A stretch of DNA of 64,000 nucleotides from OMII01 sp947467385. Lineage in GTDB: Bacteria; Bdellovibrionota_C; UBA2361; OMII01. The notes below the pieces were generated by a model. It had not been told where the DNA came from and ran no database searches. It was given only the letters and a program-made list of their open reading frames with translations. Positions 23,899 through 32,214 of the stretch are shown here, one piece after another. The stretch covers positions 1-64,000 of the forward strand of contig JBIKLA010000002.1 of the NCBI GenBank assembly GCA_044360075.1, in the 5' to 3' direction. Position 1 is the stretch's first letter, and each line of letters starts with the position of its first letter. A program made the position numbers and the translations under genes.

Positions 23899-26061
23899 TC
23901 ACACATTGAGCGCCATCGCAAGATCAAGCATGTTTTCCTCGGCATGCCCCACATGCGCCATGCCCGAGGACTCGTCATACTCAACCTGAATGAGGTGCTG
24001 CACCCCGTCCTTAATGTCATCAAGGTGCGTGATGATAATGATCTGCTCAAAGCGCTTGCGAAGCTTCTCAAGGAGCGACAAGACGTTGCCTCGGCGACCC
24101 TCGTCGAGGGAGCCAAACACCTCATCGAGCATCAAAAGCGAGAAATTTTGCCCAGCCCGCTCCGCAAGCATGTGCGAGAGGGAGATACGCATGCACAGGT
24201 TAAGGATATCCTCCTCCCCGCCGCTGATAACGCGCTTCGCCTCGCCGTCCTCAACAACCGTCGGGGTGAAGTCCTCTGCCAGCTCCACGGCTGAGTAGCG
24301 CCCATCAGTCAGGTCCGCCAGGTACTCGCTCGCAAGCTCCGACATGCGCGGCCTAATCGACGAGTTAACGAACTTGCGGAACTCGGTCATGATCCTGTCG
24401 CACTCATCGAAGATGCGAACATCGCGCCGCAGCCGCTCAACATCAAGACAGCGCTCATCGAATTTCACGATGTCGGCCTTGGTGCGCTGCACGAGAGCCT
24501 CTTTCGTGTTTACTTCACCCTCCAGACGCACTCGCTGAAGCCGCTGCACCTCGACAAGCCGCTGTGCCGCGTCGTGGCCCCCCTTCTCCTTGAGGTAGGC
24601 CTCCTCAGAGAACCTTAGCTCTGCAAGCCGCTCCTGCGCACGCCCGAGATTTTCGTCAACAAGCGCAAGGTCTGCGCTGACGGACTGCTGTTCCTGCGAT
24701 ATCTCGCCTAGCCTCGCCTGGAGCTGAAGGCACGCGCTTAGCTCCTGCAGCTTGGCTTCGGCGCTCTTGAGTGATTGCTCCGCCTCCTGCTGCTCGCTTG
24801 CGAGCTTCTGCAGCCCCTCTGGTGCAGCACTCACCGCAGTCAGGGCTTGCTCGCGCTGCGTGAGCGCATCCTTAAGCTTCGTCTCCTCGGCCTTGAAATG
24901 GGCTCGAACCTGGGCGAACGAATCCCCCAGCGACTGCCCGCACGTTGGGCAGTCTCCTCCGGCCTTTAGCCCCTGTGCTTTCTTGGCCCTGCTGCGAATT
25001 TGTTCGAGCTGCGCCGAAGCGGCGTCCCTCTCGGCTCGCGCTTTTGATGCCGACTCTCTCCATTCAAGCTCCTGTGCACGTGCCTTCTCGCCCAAGCGCG
25101 CAAGGGATTCGCGCCGCTCAAATACGCGCCTCTTGGAAACCGCGATTGCTTCATCAAGGTTAAGATCGCCTGCAAGCGGCTTGAGAGCACGCGCAAGCTG
25201 CTCCTCGGTCAGGGCCCGGGTGTCAGCGAGGCCTCGAATGCGCTTTTCGCGCTCGTCTTTGCGCACAGTCAGAGCCTGCACGCCTTCCCGCTCCCTGGCG
25301 AACCTGGCTTTGAGGTCCTCAAGCTTGAGCATGCGCTCGCGCAGGACGCCGAACTCCTGCTCCGCTTTTTGGAGGCCTCCTGAGGCCTCGTCGTGCTTTG
25401 CGCGAATTGCGGCCTGCTCCTCGACCTCCGCAATAAGCCGCTTCTCAAGCTCCTCACGGGTGCCCAGGCTCGCCTCAAATCCCGACAAGACCGATCGCTT
25501 CTCCTTGCGGTCCTCGCGCAAAAGATCCTGGACCTCTTCGAGGCGGTCGTAGCCCATCATACGCAGAATGAACTTCTCGCGCTCCGTGGCGCCCTTCTTG
25601 CCGCTCAGGAATTCAAGCCCCTTCTGCTCTGTGCAGTAGGTGGCGACGAACTCCTCGTGAGACATGCCCACGATAGTGCCGATGCGCGCCGTTACCTCGC
25701 GGTTGCCTGCAGCGACGGGCTGCGGCTCGCCGCCAACAAAGAGCTCTGCCCCGCTGAGTGTCCGCTCGATCCGGAACAGCACTCCCTCGTGCTCAAGCGA
25801 AAGCTCGACCCGAAGGTCCTGCTCCTTTTTACCGCGTGCGGCTGCCTTGGCAGTCGCGTTCCTGGTGCGCACGTCCTCGACGCGCCCGCGCAGAGCGCGA
25901 GAGCCGAAAAGAGCAAACCCGATCGCTTCGACTATTGTGGTCTTGCCAGCCCCGTTTGAGCCGATAACTCCCACGAGTCCGTCCGGAAAGTGGACCGTTG
26001 TTGAGGCGTGCTGCCGGAAGAGATTGAGGGTGAGGTTACGAAGCTTCATGTTTCGCCTCAA
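23899..26061 (-). CDS. sbcC: SbcC/Rad50-type SMC-like ATPase
   Basis: SbcC is the ATPase arm of the SbcCD (Mre11-Rad50) nuclease that processes DNA ends and hairpins. Of the 720 residues, the N-terminal lobe carries the Walker A motif IGSNGAGKTT. Long coiled coils (about 180-360 and 390-560) flank a zinc hook with CPTC near residue 373. The C-terminal lobe carries the signature ISGGEEDILNLCMRI and the Walker B motif LLMLDEVFGSLD. It is shorter than the E. coli protein (1048 residues), meaning shorter arms, closer to Rad50-type proteins of other lineages. It overlaps sbcD by 26 bp, so translation is coupled. Confidence 0.92.
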   Translation of the reverse strand: MRRNMKLRNLTLNLFRQHASTTVHFPDGLVGVIGSNGAGKTTIVEAIGFALFGSRALRGRVEDVRTRNATAKAAARGKKEQDLRVELSLEHEGVLFRIERTLSGAELFVGGEPQPVAAGNREVTARIGTIVGMSHEEFVATYCTEQKGLEFLSGKKGATEREKFILRMMGYDRLEEVQDLLREDRKEKRSVLSGFEASLGTREELEKRLIAEVEEQAAIRAKHDEASGGLQKAEQEFGVLRERMLKLEDLKARFAREREGVQALTVRKDEREKRIRGLADTRALTEEQLARALKPLAGDLNLDEAIAVSKRRVFERRESLARLGEKARAQELEWRESASKARAERDAASAQLEQIRSRAKKAQGLKAGGDCPTCGQSLGDSFAQVRAHFKAEETKLKDALTQREQALTAVSAAPEGLQKLASEQQEAEQSLKSAEAKLQELSACLQLQARLGEISQEQQSVSADLALVDENLGRAQERLAELRFSEEAYLKEKGGHDAAQRLVEVQRLQRVRLEGEVNTKEALVQRTKADIVKFDERCLDVERLRRDVRIFDECDRIMTEFRKFVNSSIRPRMSELASEYLADLTDGRYSAVELAEDFTPTVVEDGEAKRVISGGEEDILNLCMRISLSHMLAERAGQNFSLLMLDEVFGSLDEGRRGNVLSLLEKLRKRFEQIIIITHLDDIKDGVQHLIQVEYDESSGMAHVGHAEENMLDLAMALNV

Positions 26062-27202
26062 CTTTCGCCAGGTAGCCCGAGAGCACCTCTGCCAGCTCCG
26101 ATTGCTCGACGCCGGGAACCTCCCAGCTCTTGCTGAACTCTATAAGCTGGTCCTTGAGCACCCCCTTCCCCGCCTGGTTGAGCCGCTCAACGTCCGGCCT
26201 CACTGTTAAGAAGGCGATGTCGAGCGTCAGGTTGAGTGCCTTAGCCCGCAGGGCCCGGAGCTCCTTGTGATCAAGATTGCGGTAGGTCTCGCGCGAAACG
26301 TTATGGATCGAAAGCCGAACTATCTTTCCGTCGAGGCCGCCGGCGACCCCCTCTCCGCGCTCGATGATCTGCTGCGTGAGAGCTTGGGGCTCCATGTCGG
26401 TGGCATCGATTGAGGGAAGAACCACGACCTCACGGGGAGACGTAAGGGGGTGGAATGTGCGCTTTCCGCCTGGCAGCGAGACCTCCAAGAAGCCCTTAAG
26501 CTCTGATGCCTCGCCCCAGATATTAGCCGAAGTGTGCTCAAGCGAGCCGGAGTAGGCCGCATTGAGCCCGACGGTGCGCTGGATATGAACATGCCCGAGC
26601 GCGATGTAGTCCCACTCGTGCGGCGAGAGCGCCTTGAGCTCAAGCTCAGCGCCGCCAAAATCGCTCACCCACTTCTCGTTCACCTGTGCGTGCACGACGA
26701 GTACGTTGTGCTGGAACCTGTCGTCGGCGCGGAGCGGCTTGAGCTCCCGGTTCGCCACGGCCGCATGCGGGAGACAGGTTACCGAGAGGCTCTTGTCCTT
26801 GAAGGTAAAGGTCTCTTGTGAGGCGTCCGCAACAAGCACGTTCTCTATCTCGCTAAAGAGCTGAAGCACCGAGCCGGTATCGGCTCGCTTCGGCGTCTCA
26901 TGGTTTCCGCTAACGACGATCACCGGGGCACCGGTCTCCTTTGCAAGACGCCGCAGCTGCCTGAAGCAGAACGTGACGACCGCGTTCGACGGGCGGACTG
27001 AGTGGAAGAGATCGCCGGCTATAATAGTGGCGTGTGGCTTAAGGGAGATTATTCGCGTGATCGCCTCTTGGAAGGCGACGTTCACGTCTAGCTCACGCTG
27101 GTTGAGCCCGTTCTTGGCGAGCCTGTTGTAGCGACGATAGCCCAGGTGCACATCTGCGAGGTGACAGATGCGAAGCGGTTGCTTTTGGGCGGGTGTAGAC
27201 AT
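26036..27202 (-). CDS. sbcD: SbcD/Mre11-type DNA exonuclease
   Basis: This 388-residue metallophosphoesterase nuclease is the Mn-dependent subunit of SbcCD. The five motif positions are visible: LADVHLGY (about 14-21), AGDLFHS, SGNHETPKRAD, an H near HAQVN and LGHVHIQ. The C-terminal region (about 270-388) would contact the SbcC coiled-coil base. It is the first gene of the unit, followed by sbcC and the HIT gene. The start has no strong Shine-Dalgarno sequence in the preceding 20 bp. Confidence 0.92.
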   Translation of the reverse strand: MSTPAQKQPLRICHLADVHLGYRRYNRLAKNGLNQRELDVNVAFQEAITRIISLKPHATIIAGDLFHSVRPSNAVVTFCFRQLRRLAKETGAPVIVVSGNHETPKRADTGSVLQLFSEIENVLVADASQETFTFKDKSLSVTCLPHAAVANRELKPLRADDRFQHNVLVVHAQVNEKWVSDFGGAELELKALSPHEWDYIALGHVHIQRTVGLNAAYSGSLEHTSANIWGEASELKGFLEVSLPGGKRTFHPLTSPREVVVLPSIDATDMEPQALTQQIIERGEGVAGGLDGKIVRLSIHNVSRETYRNLDHKELRALRAKALNLTLDIAFLTVRPDVERLNQAGKGVLKDQLIEFSKSWEVPGVEQSELAEVLSGYLAKVEAKHEAS

Positions 27203-27326
27203 GGGCGGAAATCTACCCCACGGGGGGTGGGACTACAACTGCGAGTTGGGTCAAAAAAGCCCGCTAAGAGCCCAACACCTTGGCGTTTCCGGTCGCCTTT
27301 TGCTCGGTCGCTTCGCCATCGAACCC

Positions 27327-28808
27327 CTAGTGGGATGCAGGGATGTACACAACAACGGAGGTACCACTGCCGACCTTGCTTGAGAGCGAGAGCGAGCCCC
27401 CCATGGAGCGCACAGTATTGTAGGCATTCCACATCCCCAAGCCCTTAAGGGGTGCGATGCTCTCACCGCTTGCGCACGGCACCTTGGTCGTGAAGAACGG
27501 CTCGCACACACGCTCAGCCACGGATGCTTCCATGCCGTTACCTGAGTCATCAAACCGAATTCGGACCGCTCCGCGCTCGGCATCTGCCTGCGCTGCGATC
27601 CGGATCCACCCCTGCCCGTCGATCGCATCAACGGCATTGCTCAGCACGTTTCCAAAGATGCTTGAGAGGTTGCGCATCGTGAGTGGCACCTTGGGGAGGC
27701 CAGCATCGGCTTCCAGCACAAAGGAGATCCGCTCGCCGACACTGAGCTGCGCCGCCTCGACAACGACCCGAAGCACCTCATTGAGGTCCTCGCACCCGGC
27801 CAGCTTAAACTCCGTGTGCACCGATAGCGCCTTTACTTTCTCGGCGAACGCTCGCCCCTCATCCACATAGCGCCCGATCTCGCCGATGTATCTCGCTGCG
27901 AGAGCGTTGCTCTCTTGTGCAGCGGAGAGCTGGCTAGCGATCTCGGAGATGTGCGACAGGAGGGCACGCATGTACTCGGCGAGCTCTCCGGAGAACTTTC
28001 CCAGCGAGCCGCCCTCAAGCTGCCGGCGCATGTCTGACTCGAGGGTGCGCAGCTTCGACACATCGCGAAAGCTCCAGATACGCGCGATATCCCCACCCGC
28101 AAGCTCCACCACGGCAGAACGCACTAGCAGGTGACTAACTTCGGAGTTGATGAGGCAGAACTCCTGCTCAACGATGCCGCTTGGGCTCTTGAGAAACCCC
28201 TTTTGTAGCGATGCGATCAGGTCAAGTGGCAGGAATCGGCACAAGACATCGTGCGCAAGCCCCAGCGAATCACCGCCGCAGAGCTTCTTGAGCATCTCGT
28301 TCTGGTACATGAGGACCCCCTCGCGATTGTGGATCATGACCGCTTCGGGGAGCATATCGCCGAGGGCTCGCTGGAGATCGAGAAGGCTCGTGAGCCGCTC
28401 GCGCCGCTCATCAACGTGCTTTCTCATCTGGCTTAGGGTGATGTGGTTGTAGATGCGGGCAAGAAACGTCGTGCGCTCAAAAGGCTTCGTGAGGTAATCG
28501 TTGGCACCAGATGTAAGTCCGCGCACGATGTCCTTCTCTTCGTTGCATGAAGTGACCAGAATGATGGGCAGGACGTCCGCAGCATGCGAGCGCCTAATCT
28601 CGCCGAGCAGGTGAAAGCCGTCGACATCAGGCATCATAACATCGAGCAGGATGAGGGCTGGCACCTCGCGCCTCAAGAAGTCGAGGCACTGCACCCCAGA
28701 GCTCGCTTCGAGAACGTCCAGCCCTGCACTCACAAGGATAGCCTTGAGCAGGTGCCTGCTCATCGGGCAGTCATCGACGATAAGAACCGATTGCTTCTTG
28801 TGCTGCAT
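27327..28808 (-). CDS. REC-PAS-HATPase regulator lacking the phospho-acceptor His
   Basis: The 493 residues contain an N-terminal receiver (VLIVDDCPMS, phospho-Asp in LLDVMMPDVDG, Lys in LTKPF), a coiled linker, a PAS-like region and a C-terminal HATPase_c domain. The ATPase has N-box NVLSNAVDAI, G1 DDSGNGM and FFTTK. In kinases of this type the dimerisation helix reads GGIAHDFNNLL. Here the equivalent is GELAEYMRALL, with Glu where His should be, so autophosphorylation is doubtful. I chose the ATG at 28806-28808 because it precedes the receiver directly and follows GGGGAAGAGGT. An upstream in-frame extension to 28967 has no domain. A GHKL-type ATP-binding switch is possible. Confidence 0.8.
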   Translation of the reverse strand: MQHKKQSVLIVDDCPMSRHLLKAILVSAGLDVLEASSGVQCLDFLRREVPALILLDVMMPDVDGFHLLGEIRRSHAADVLPIILVTSCNEEKDIVRGLTSGANDYLTKPFERTTFLARIYNHITLSQMRKHVDERRERLTSLLDLQRALGDMLPEAVMIHNREGVLMYQNEMLKKLCGGDSLGLAHDVLCRFLPLDLIASLQKGFLKSPSGIVEQEFCLINSEVSHLLVRSAVVELAGGDIARIWSFRDVSKLRTLESDMRRQLEGGSLGKFSGELAEYMRALLSHISEIASQLSAAQESNALAARYIGEIGRYVDEGRAFAEKVKALSVHTEFKLAGCEDLNEVLRVVVEAAQLSVGERISFVLEADAGLPKVPLTMRNLSSIFGNVLSNAVDAIDGQGWIRIAAQADAERGAVRIRFDDSGNGMEASVAERVCEPFFTTKVPCASGESIAPLKGLGMWNAYNTVRSMGGSLSLSSKVGSGTSVVVYIPASH

Positions 28809-28906
28809 ACCTCTTCCCCTAAACCTGGTCCCAACATTGCAGTCGGCATAGGTGGCAATCAGCTTGAGAACCTGCACTGATAAAAAGAGCAAGGAGATCA
28901 GATACT

Positions 28907-29464
28907 TTGCGCACAACAACGAAGCTGAGTTCCCCGTCAGATACGCACCTTTTGCAGAGTGGCGCACAAAAGTTGCCCAAAGGGTGCGTTTTGCTTGGGG
29001 TTCTTAAGTCGGTCGAAAATGAGCTGCGAAAGCGCGACATGCTCGGGGTGACCGGCCAACCCGCGACCCCGCTCTGGTTCCTCGCTGAGACCGAGCGCAA
29101 CATCTTCCTGTGGCGCAACGGGAAGAGCCTTGATGACCACGCTGAGTTCTCGTTTTGGGTCGACGTGCCGGCCCTTATCTCAAAGCGTCGTGAGCAGCTG
29201 AACAAGCCGGCGGGCGTGAGCTCCACCGCCCATAACCCATTCACCAACCCGCTGTGGGGCCTTGCGCCCTACGACGACAAGCTAGCCGAACAGGAGCGTG
29301 ACTACCTCGACTCCTTGGACGACCTGGTGGGCTCTATCCTCAAGCATGCGGAAGCCCTTAGCGTCGCTAGCGAACAGATTAGGAGCGACCTGGCCAAATC
29401 TCTCGCCAGCCGCCCCCCCGTTGTTATCCCCAGTGGAGCCGCAGCAAAGGCGCCACAGCCGTAG
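28907..29464 (+). CDS. Hypothetical protein, 185 residues
   Basis: No family is recognised. It begins at a TTG preceded by AAGGAGAT about 9 nt upstream; no better ATG lies in frame. The protein is soluble and charged, with a central Trp-rich part (TPLWFLAETERNIFLWRNGK, then FSFWVDV). The predicted helical tail ends in a Pro/Ala-rich segment. It is divergent from the REC-PAS gene and 67 bp upstream of the acyl-CoA dehydrogenase on the same strand. Codon pattern and position favour a real gene. Confidence 0.6.
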   Translation: MRTTTKLSSPSDTHLLQSGAQKLPKGCVLLGVLKSVENELRKRDMLGVTGQPATPLWFLAETERNIFLWRNGKSLDDHAEFSFWVDVPALISKRREQLNKPAGVSSTAHNPFTNPLWGLAPYDDKLAEQERDYLDSLDDLVGSILKHAEALSVASEQIRSDLAKSLASRPPVVIPSGAAAKAPQP

Positions 29465-29531
29465 GGGGTATGCCCCGCGACGCCTGATCAACGTAGTGAC
29501 CCAAAAGCCCCTTCGGTGTAAAGATCTGCGC

Positions 29532-30674
29532 ATGTCGACCATTACTCCAGATGCCCTTGTCCTTGAGACGATTGAGCGCGTATGCCGCTCAGAGATAGCA
29601 AAATACCAAACCGAACAGTTTTACAACACCGTACCGCGTCCCCTCTTCAAGGCCTTCAGTGACGCCGGCCTGGCGGGGCTCTCGGTGCCGGAGAGCCACG
29701 GGGGGATCGCAGCATCAGCAAAAACCTGCGCCGCTGCTTTCGAGCGCATCTCGCGCTACGATCTCGGCCCTGCAATCTTCCTCTCTGTCCATGCCATGGT
29801 GTGCGGCCTAATCAGCCGCTTCGGCTCTAATGAGCAAAAGGAAAGCCTCCTCCCGCGGCTCGCATCAGGTGAGCTCTTGGGAGCCTTCGCCCTCACCGAG
29901 CCGGGGGCTGGCTCGGACGCCCAGAGCCTTACTACCGAGGCAGCCATCGTCAGCGGCGGATTCTCGCTCAAGGGGAACAAGTGCTACATAACGAGCGCTG
30001 GCTTCGCAGATCTCTACGTCGTCTTTGCCCGCACCTCTGACGCCGCTGGAGCCGGCATCTCCGCGTTTTTAGTACCCGCCAGCACCAAAGGCATGAGCAT
30101 TGGGAGCCCCGAAAAGAAGATGGGGGGCGAGCTCTCACCGATTGCATCGCTCTTTTTCGACGGCGCAGTCATACCCACGTCGGCTCTTCTCGGGCCCCTC
30201 AACCAGGGCTTTAGGGTCGCCCTCTCTGGACTCGCCGGTGGACGGATCAATATCGCAGCGTGCGCCAACGGGGTCGCAAGCGCCGCGCTCGACGCTGCAG
30301 TGAGGCACATAAAAGAGCGCAAGCAATTCGGAAAGGCGCTGTCGGAATTCCAGGGACTTCAGTTTATGGTGGCTGACATGCACTCTCGGCTTGAGGCCGC
30401 CCGGCTCCTGACCGACAAAGCCGCCCAGGACCTCGACTCTCCGTCTGCGTCGGTCAGCTCGACGCGCCTCTCATCATCCGTGGCGAAGTGCTTTGCGACC
30501 GACGCAGCCATGTCGATCGCGACTGACGCCGTGCAGCTCCTCGGTGGTGCCGGATACATCAAGGAATACCTGGTGGAGCGCTACATGCGCGAGGCCAAAA
30601 TGCTTCAAATCGTCGAGGGAGCCAACCAGATTCAGCGCATGATTATCGCGCGCGACATACTTGAGGCCCCGTAA
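29532..30674 (+). CDS. Acyl-CoA dehydrogenase (second copy)
   Basis: The 380 residues carry acyl-CoA dehydrogenase motifs: FALTEPGAGSDAQSL, GNKCYITSAGFAD, RKQFGKALSEFQGLQF and the C-terminal LQIVEGANQIQRMIIARDIL with the catalytic-type Glu. The ATG at 29532 gives the usual family length; the in-frame extension upstream is not protein-like. It is only moderately similar to the enzyme at 17769, so it is probably of different chain or branch specificity and not a recent duplicate. It converges on the threonine dehydratase-like gene with a 12-bp gap. Confidence 0.93.
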   Translation: MSTITPDALVLETIERVCRSEIAKYQTEQFYNTVPRPLFKAFSDAGLAGLSVPESHGGIAASAKTCAAAFERISRYDLGPAIFLSVHAMVCGLISRFGSNEQKESLLPRLASGELLGAFALTEPGAGSDAQSLTTEAAIVSGGFSLKGNKCYITSAGFADLYVVFARTSDAAGAGISAFLVPASTKGMSIGSPEKKMGGELSPIASLFFDGAVIPTSALLGPLNQGFRVALSGLAGGRINIAACANGVASAALDAAVRHIKERKQFGKALSEFQGLQFMVADMHSRLEAARLLTDKAAQDLDSPSASVSSTRLSSSVAKCFATDAAMSIATDAVQLLGGAGYIKEYLVERYMREAKMLQIVEGANQIQRMIIARDILEAP

Positions 30675-30686
30675 AGGGCCCCAAAC

Positions 30687-31679
30687 CTACGCTGGCTGAA
30701 TAAGCTTCAGGAACCGCTCAGCCTCTATGTTCCCGCCGCACACTACCAGGGCGCAGTTCTTGTCCTGGTAGCGGGCGCGCTCCTTCATGTAGGCCGCAAC
30801 GGCAAGCGCACCCGCCCCCTCGGTCACGAGCCTATGCTCATAAAAAAGGTACTTCATCGCGGCCACGATCTCCTCCTCAGCTAGCAGCACCCAGCGAGAG
30901 ATGAGCGCCCGGCAGAGCCCCACCGTGATAGAGAGCGGCTCGATGTCTCCCGCAGTACTGTCACTGAGGGTCTGCACGTGCCCAAAAAGGGGCGCCGTGC
31001 GCCCAGCAAGAAGATCGCACATTACCGGCGAGCGTGCTGGCGACACCGCCACGATCTCAATCTCGGGATTGACTGCCCGCGCGTACGACCCGATGCCGGC
31101 TAGCAGCCCGCCTCCGCCCACAGCAACGAAGATTGCATCAAGATCAGGCAGCTGGCGCATGAGCTCAGCGGCCACTGTGCCCTGCCCTGCCACAACATGC
31201 GGGTCATTGTACGGCGACACAAAGGCCCTCTTCGACGACGCTGCTGCAGACATGGCTGCGCGCTCAGCATCACCGTATCCACCGCGCACAATGGCCAGCT
31301 CAACAGGATAGTGCTCAAGAGCCCGCTTGCGGGCCGGATCTATCGACTCTGGCACGAAGAGCTGCGCCGGGAATCCACATACCTGTGCAGCAAACGCAAC
31401 GCCCAGAGCGTGGTTTCCCGCCGAGCAAGCAACGACGCCGGCCGCTGCTGCCTGGCTCCCCTCCGCGAGGGCGCTCACGGCATTGAGCGCCCCGCGCACC
31501 TTAAAGGATCCCGTAATCTGCTGCAGCTCAAGCTTGAGCCACGCACAGCCATCTCCGCTCTCAAGCAGCAGCGCGCGCTCAACACCGGTTTCGCGCACAA
31601 ACGGCTTGAGGCGAGCCTCTGCCTGCCGGATCATGTCGTGTCCAACGAAGATGTGGGTCTGCGAGGGTGTTGTGGACAT
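30687..31679 (-). CDS. Threonine/serine dehydratase-like PLP enzyme
   Basis: This 330-residue fold-type II PLP enzyme has the Schiff-base Lys in TGSFKVRGA. The Gly-rich phosphate-binding loop is VGGGGLLAGIG, and CSAGNHALGVA follows the substrate loop. This is the catabolic threonine dehydratase or serine racemase type: deamination of Thr to 2-oxobutyrate or Ser to pyruvate. There is no C-terminal ACT regulatory domain, so it is not the feedback-regulated IlvA. If it makes 2-oxobutyrate, that leads to propionyl-CoA and would feed the mutase encoded at 14.4-16.5 kb (inference). Confidence 0.88.
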   Translation of the reverse strand: MSTTPSQTHIFVGHDMIRQAEARLKPFVRETGVERALLLESGDGCAWLKLELQQITGSFKVRGALNAVSALAEGSQAAAAGVVACSAGNHALGVAFAAQVCGFPAQLFVPESIDPARKRALEHYPVELAIVRGGYGDAERAAMSAAASSKRAFVSPYNDPHVVAGQGTVAAELMRQLPDLDAIFVAVGGGGLLAGIGSYARAVNPEIEIVAVSPARSPVMCDLLAGRTAPLFGHVQTLSDSTAGDIEPLSITVGLCRALISRWVLLAEEEIVAAMKYLFYEHRLVTEGAGALAVAAYMKERARYQDKNCALVVCGGNIEAERFLKLIQPA

Positions 31680-31706
31680 GCGGTGTTCCTGCTTGCGGCG
31701 AAATTT

Positions 31707-32093
31707 TTAACTGCGCCGCACGCTCTCACCGACGGCAGCCCGCACTCGATTACTGTGCAAGCCTGGGGCAGCTATGTTTGGCATCTGCTGTTCCCGCATA
31801 ATGATAGCCGTGTCTGATGCGGGGGCATAGAACTCGTGTCGAGCGCTCTCGGCCGTGAGCCCCGAAAAGTGGCCAAAGCATGCCACAACGAAGCTGACGA
31901 TGCTGATGTATACGAGGGCGCCTCCCCCAAGCACTATCGTCTGGGCACGAGGGGAGAGCTCAATTGCGTCCTCGGCAACGGGTCCCGGCTCATCAACAAC
32001 GAGCAAACCGCGGTGAAATCGGCTGCGGTAGCACGTCTCGCATAGCCTGCTTTCGCTTCCTTCGGAGAGACCACATCGGTAACATCCACTCAT
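31707..32093 (-). CDS. Small zinc-ribbon membrane protein
   Basis: This protein of about 128 residues starts at the ATG at 32091-32093, with GAGGG 5-6 nt upstream. It begins MSGCYRCGLSEGSESRLCETC, a pair of CxxC motifs likely to bind zinc. After an acidic region there is one TM segment (AQTIVLGGGALVYISIVSFV) and a short tail. The layout resembles bacterial proteins with an N-terminal zinc ribbon and a membrane anchor. The function is unknown. It is adjacent to, and on the same strand as, the dehydratase gene. Confidence 0.65.
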   Translation of the reverse strand: MSGCYRCGLSEGSESRLCETCYRSRFHRGLLVVDEPGPVAEDAIELSPRAQTIVLGGGALVYISIVSFVVACFGHFSGLTAESARHEFYAPASDTAIIMREQQMPNIAAPGLHSNRVRAAVGESVRRS

Positions 32094-32214
32094 ACCAACC
32101 CTCAAGGATAAGGGTCGGCAGGGGGCACCTAGCACTCAACAAACCGGCGCTTTTTAGCGGCCTAAATGCATAAGGCCCTGATTCCTCAAGCGCCAAAATG
32201 CGGCCCGGTGCAGC

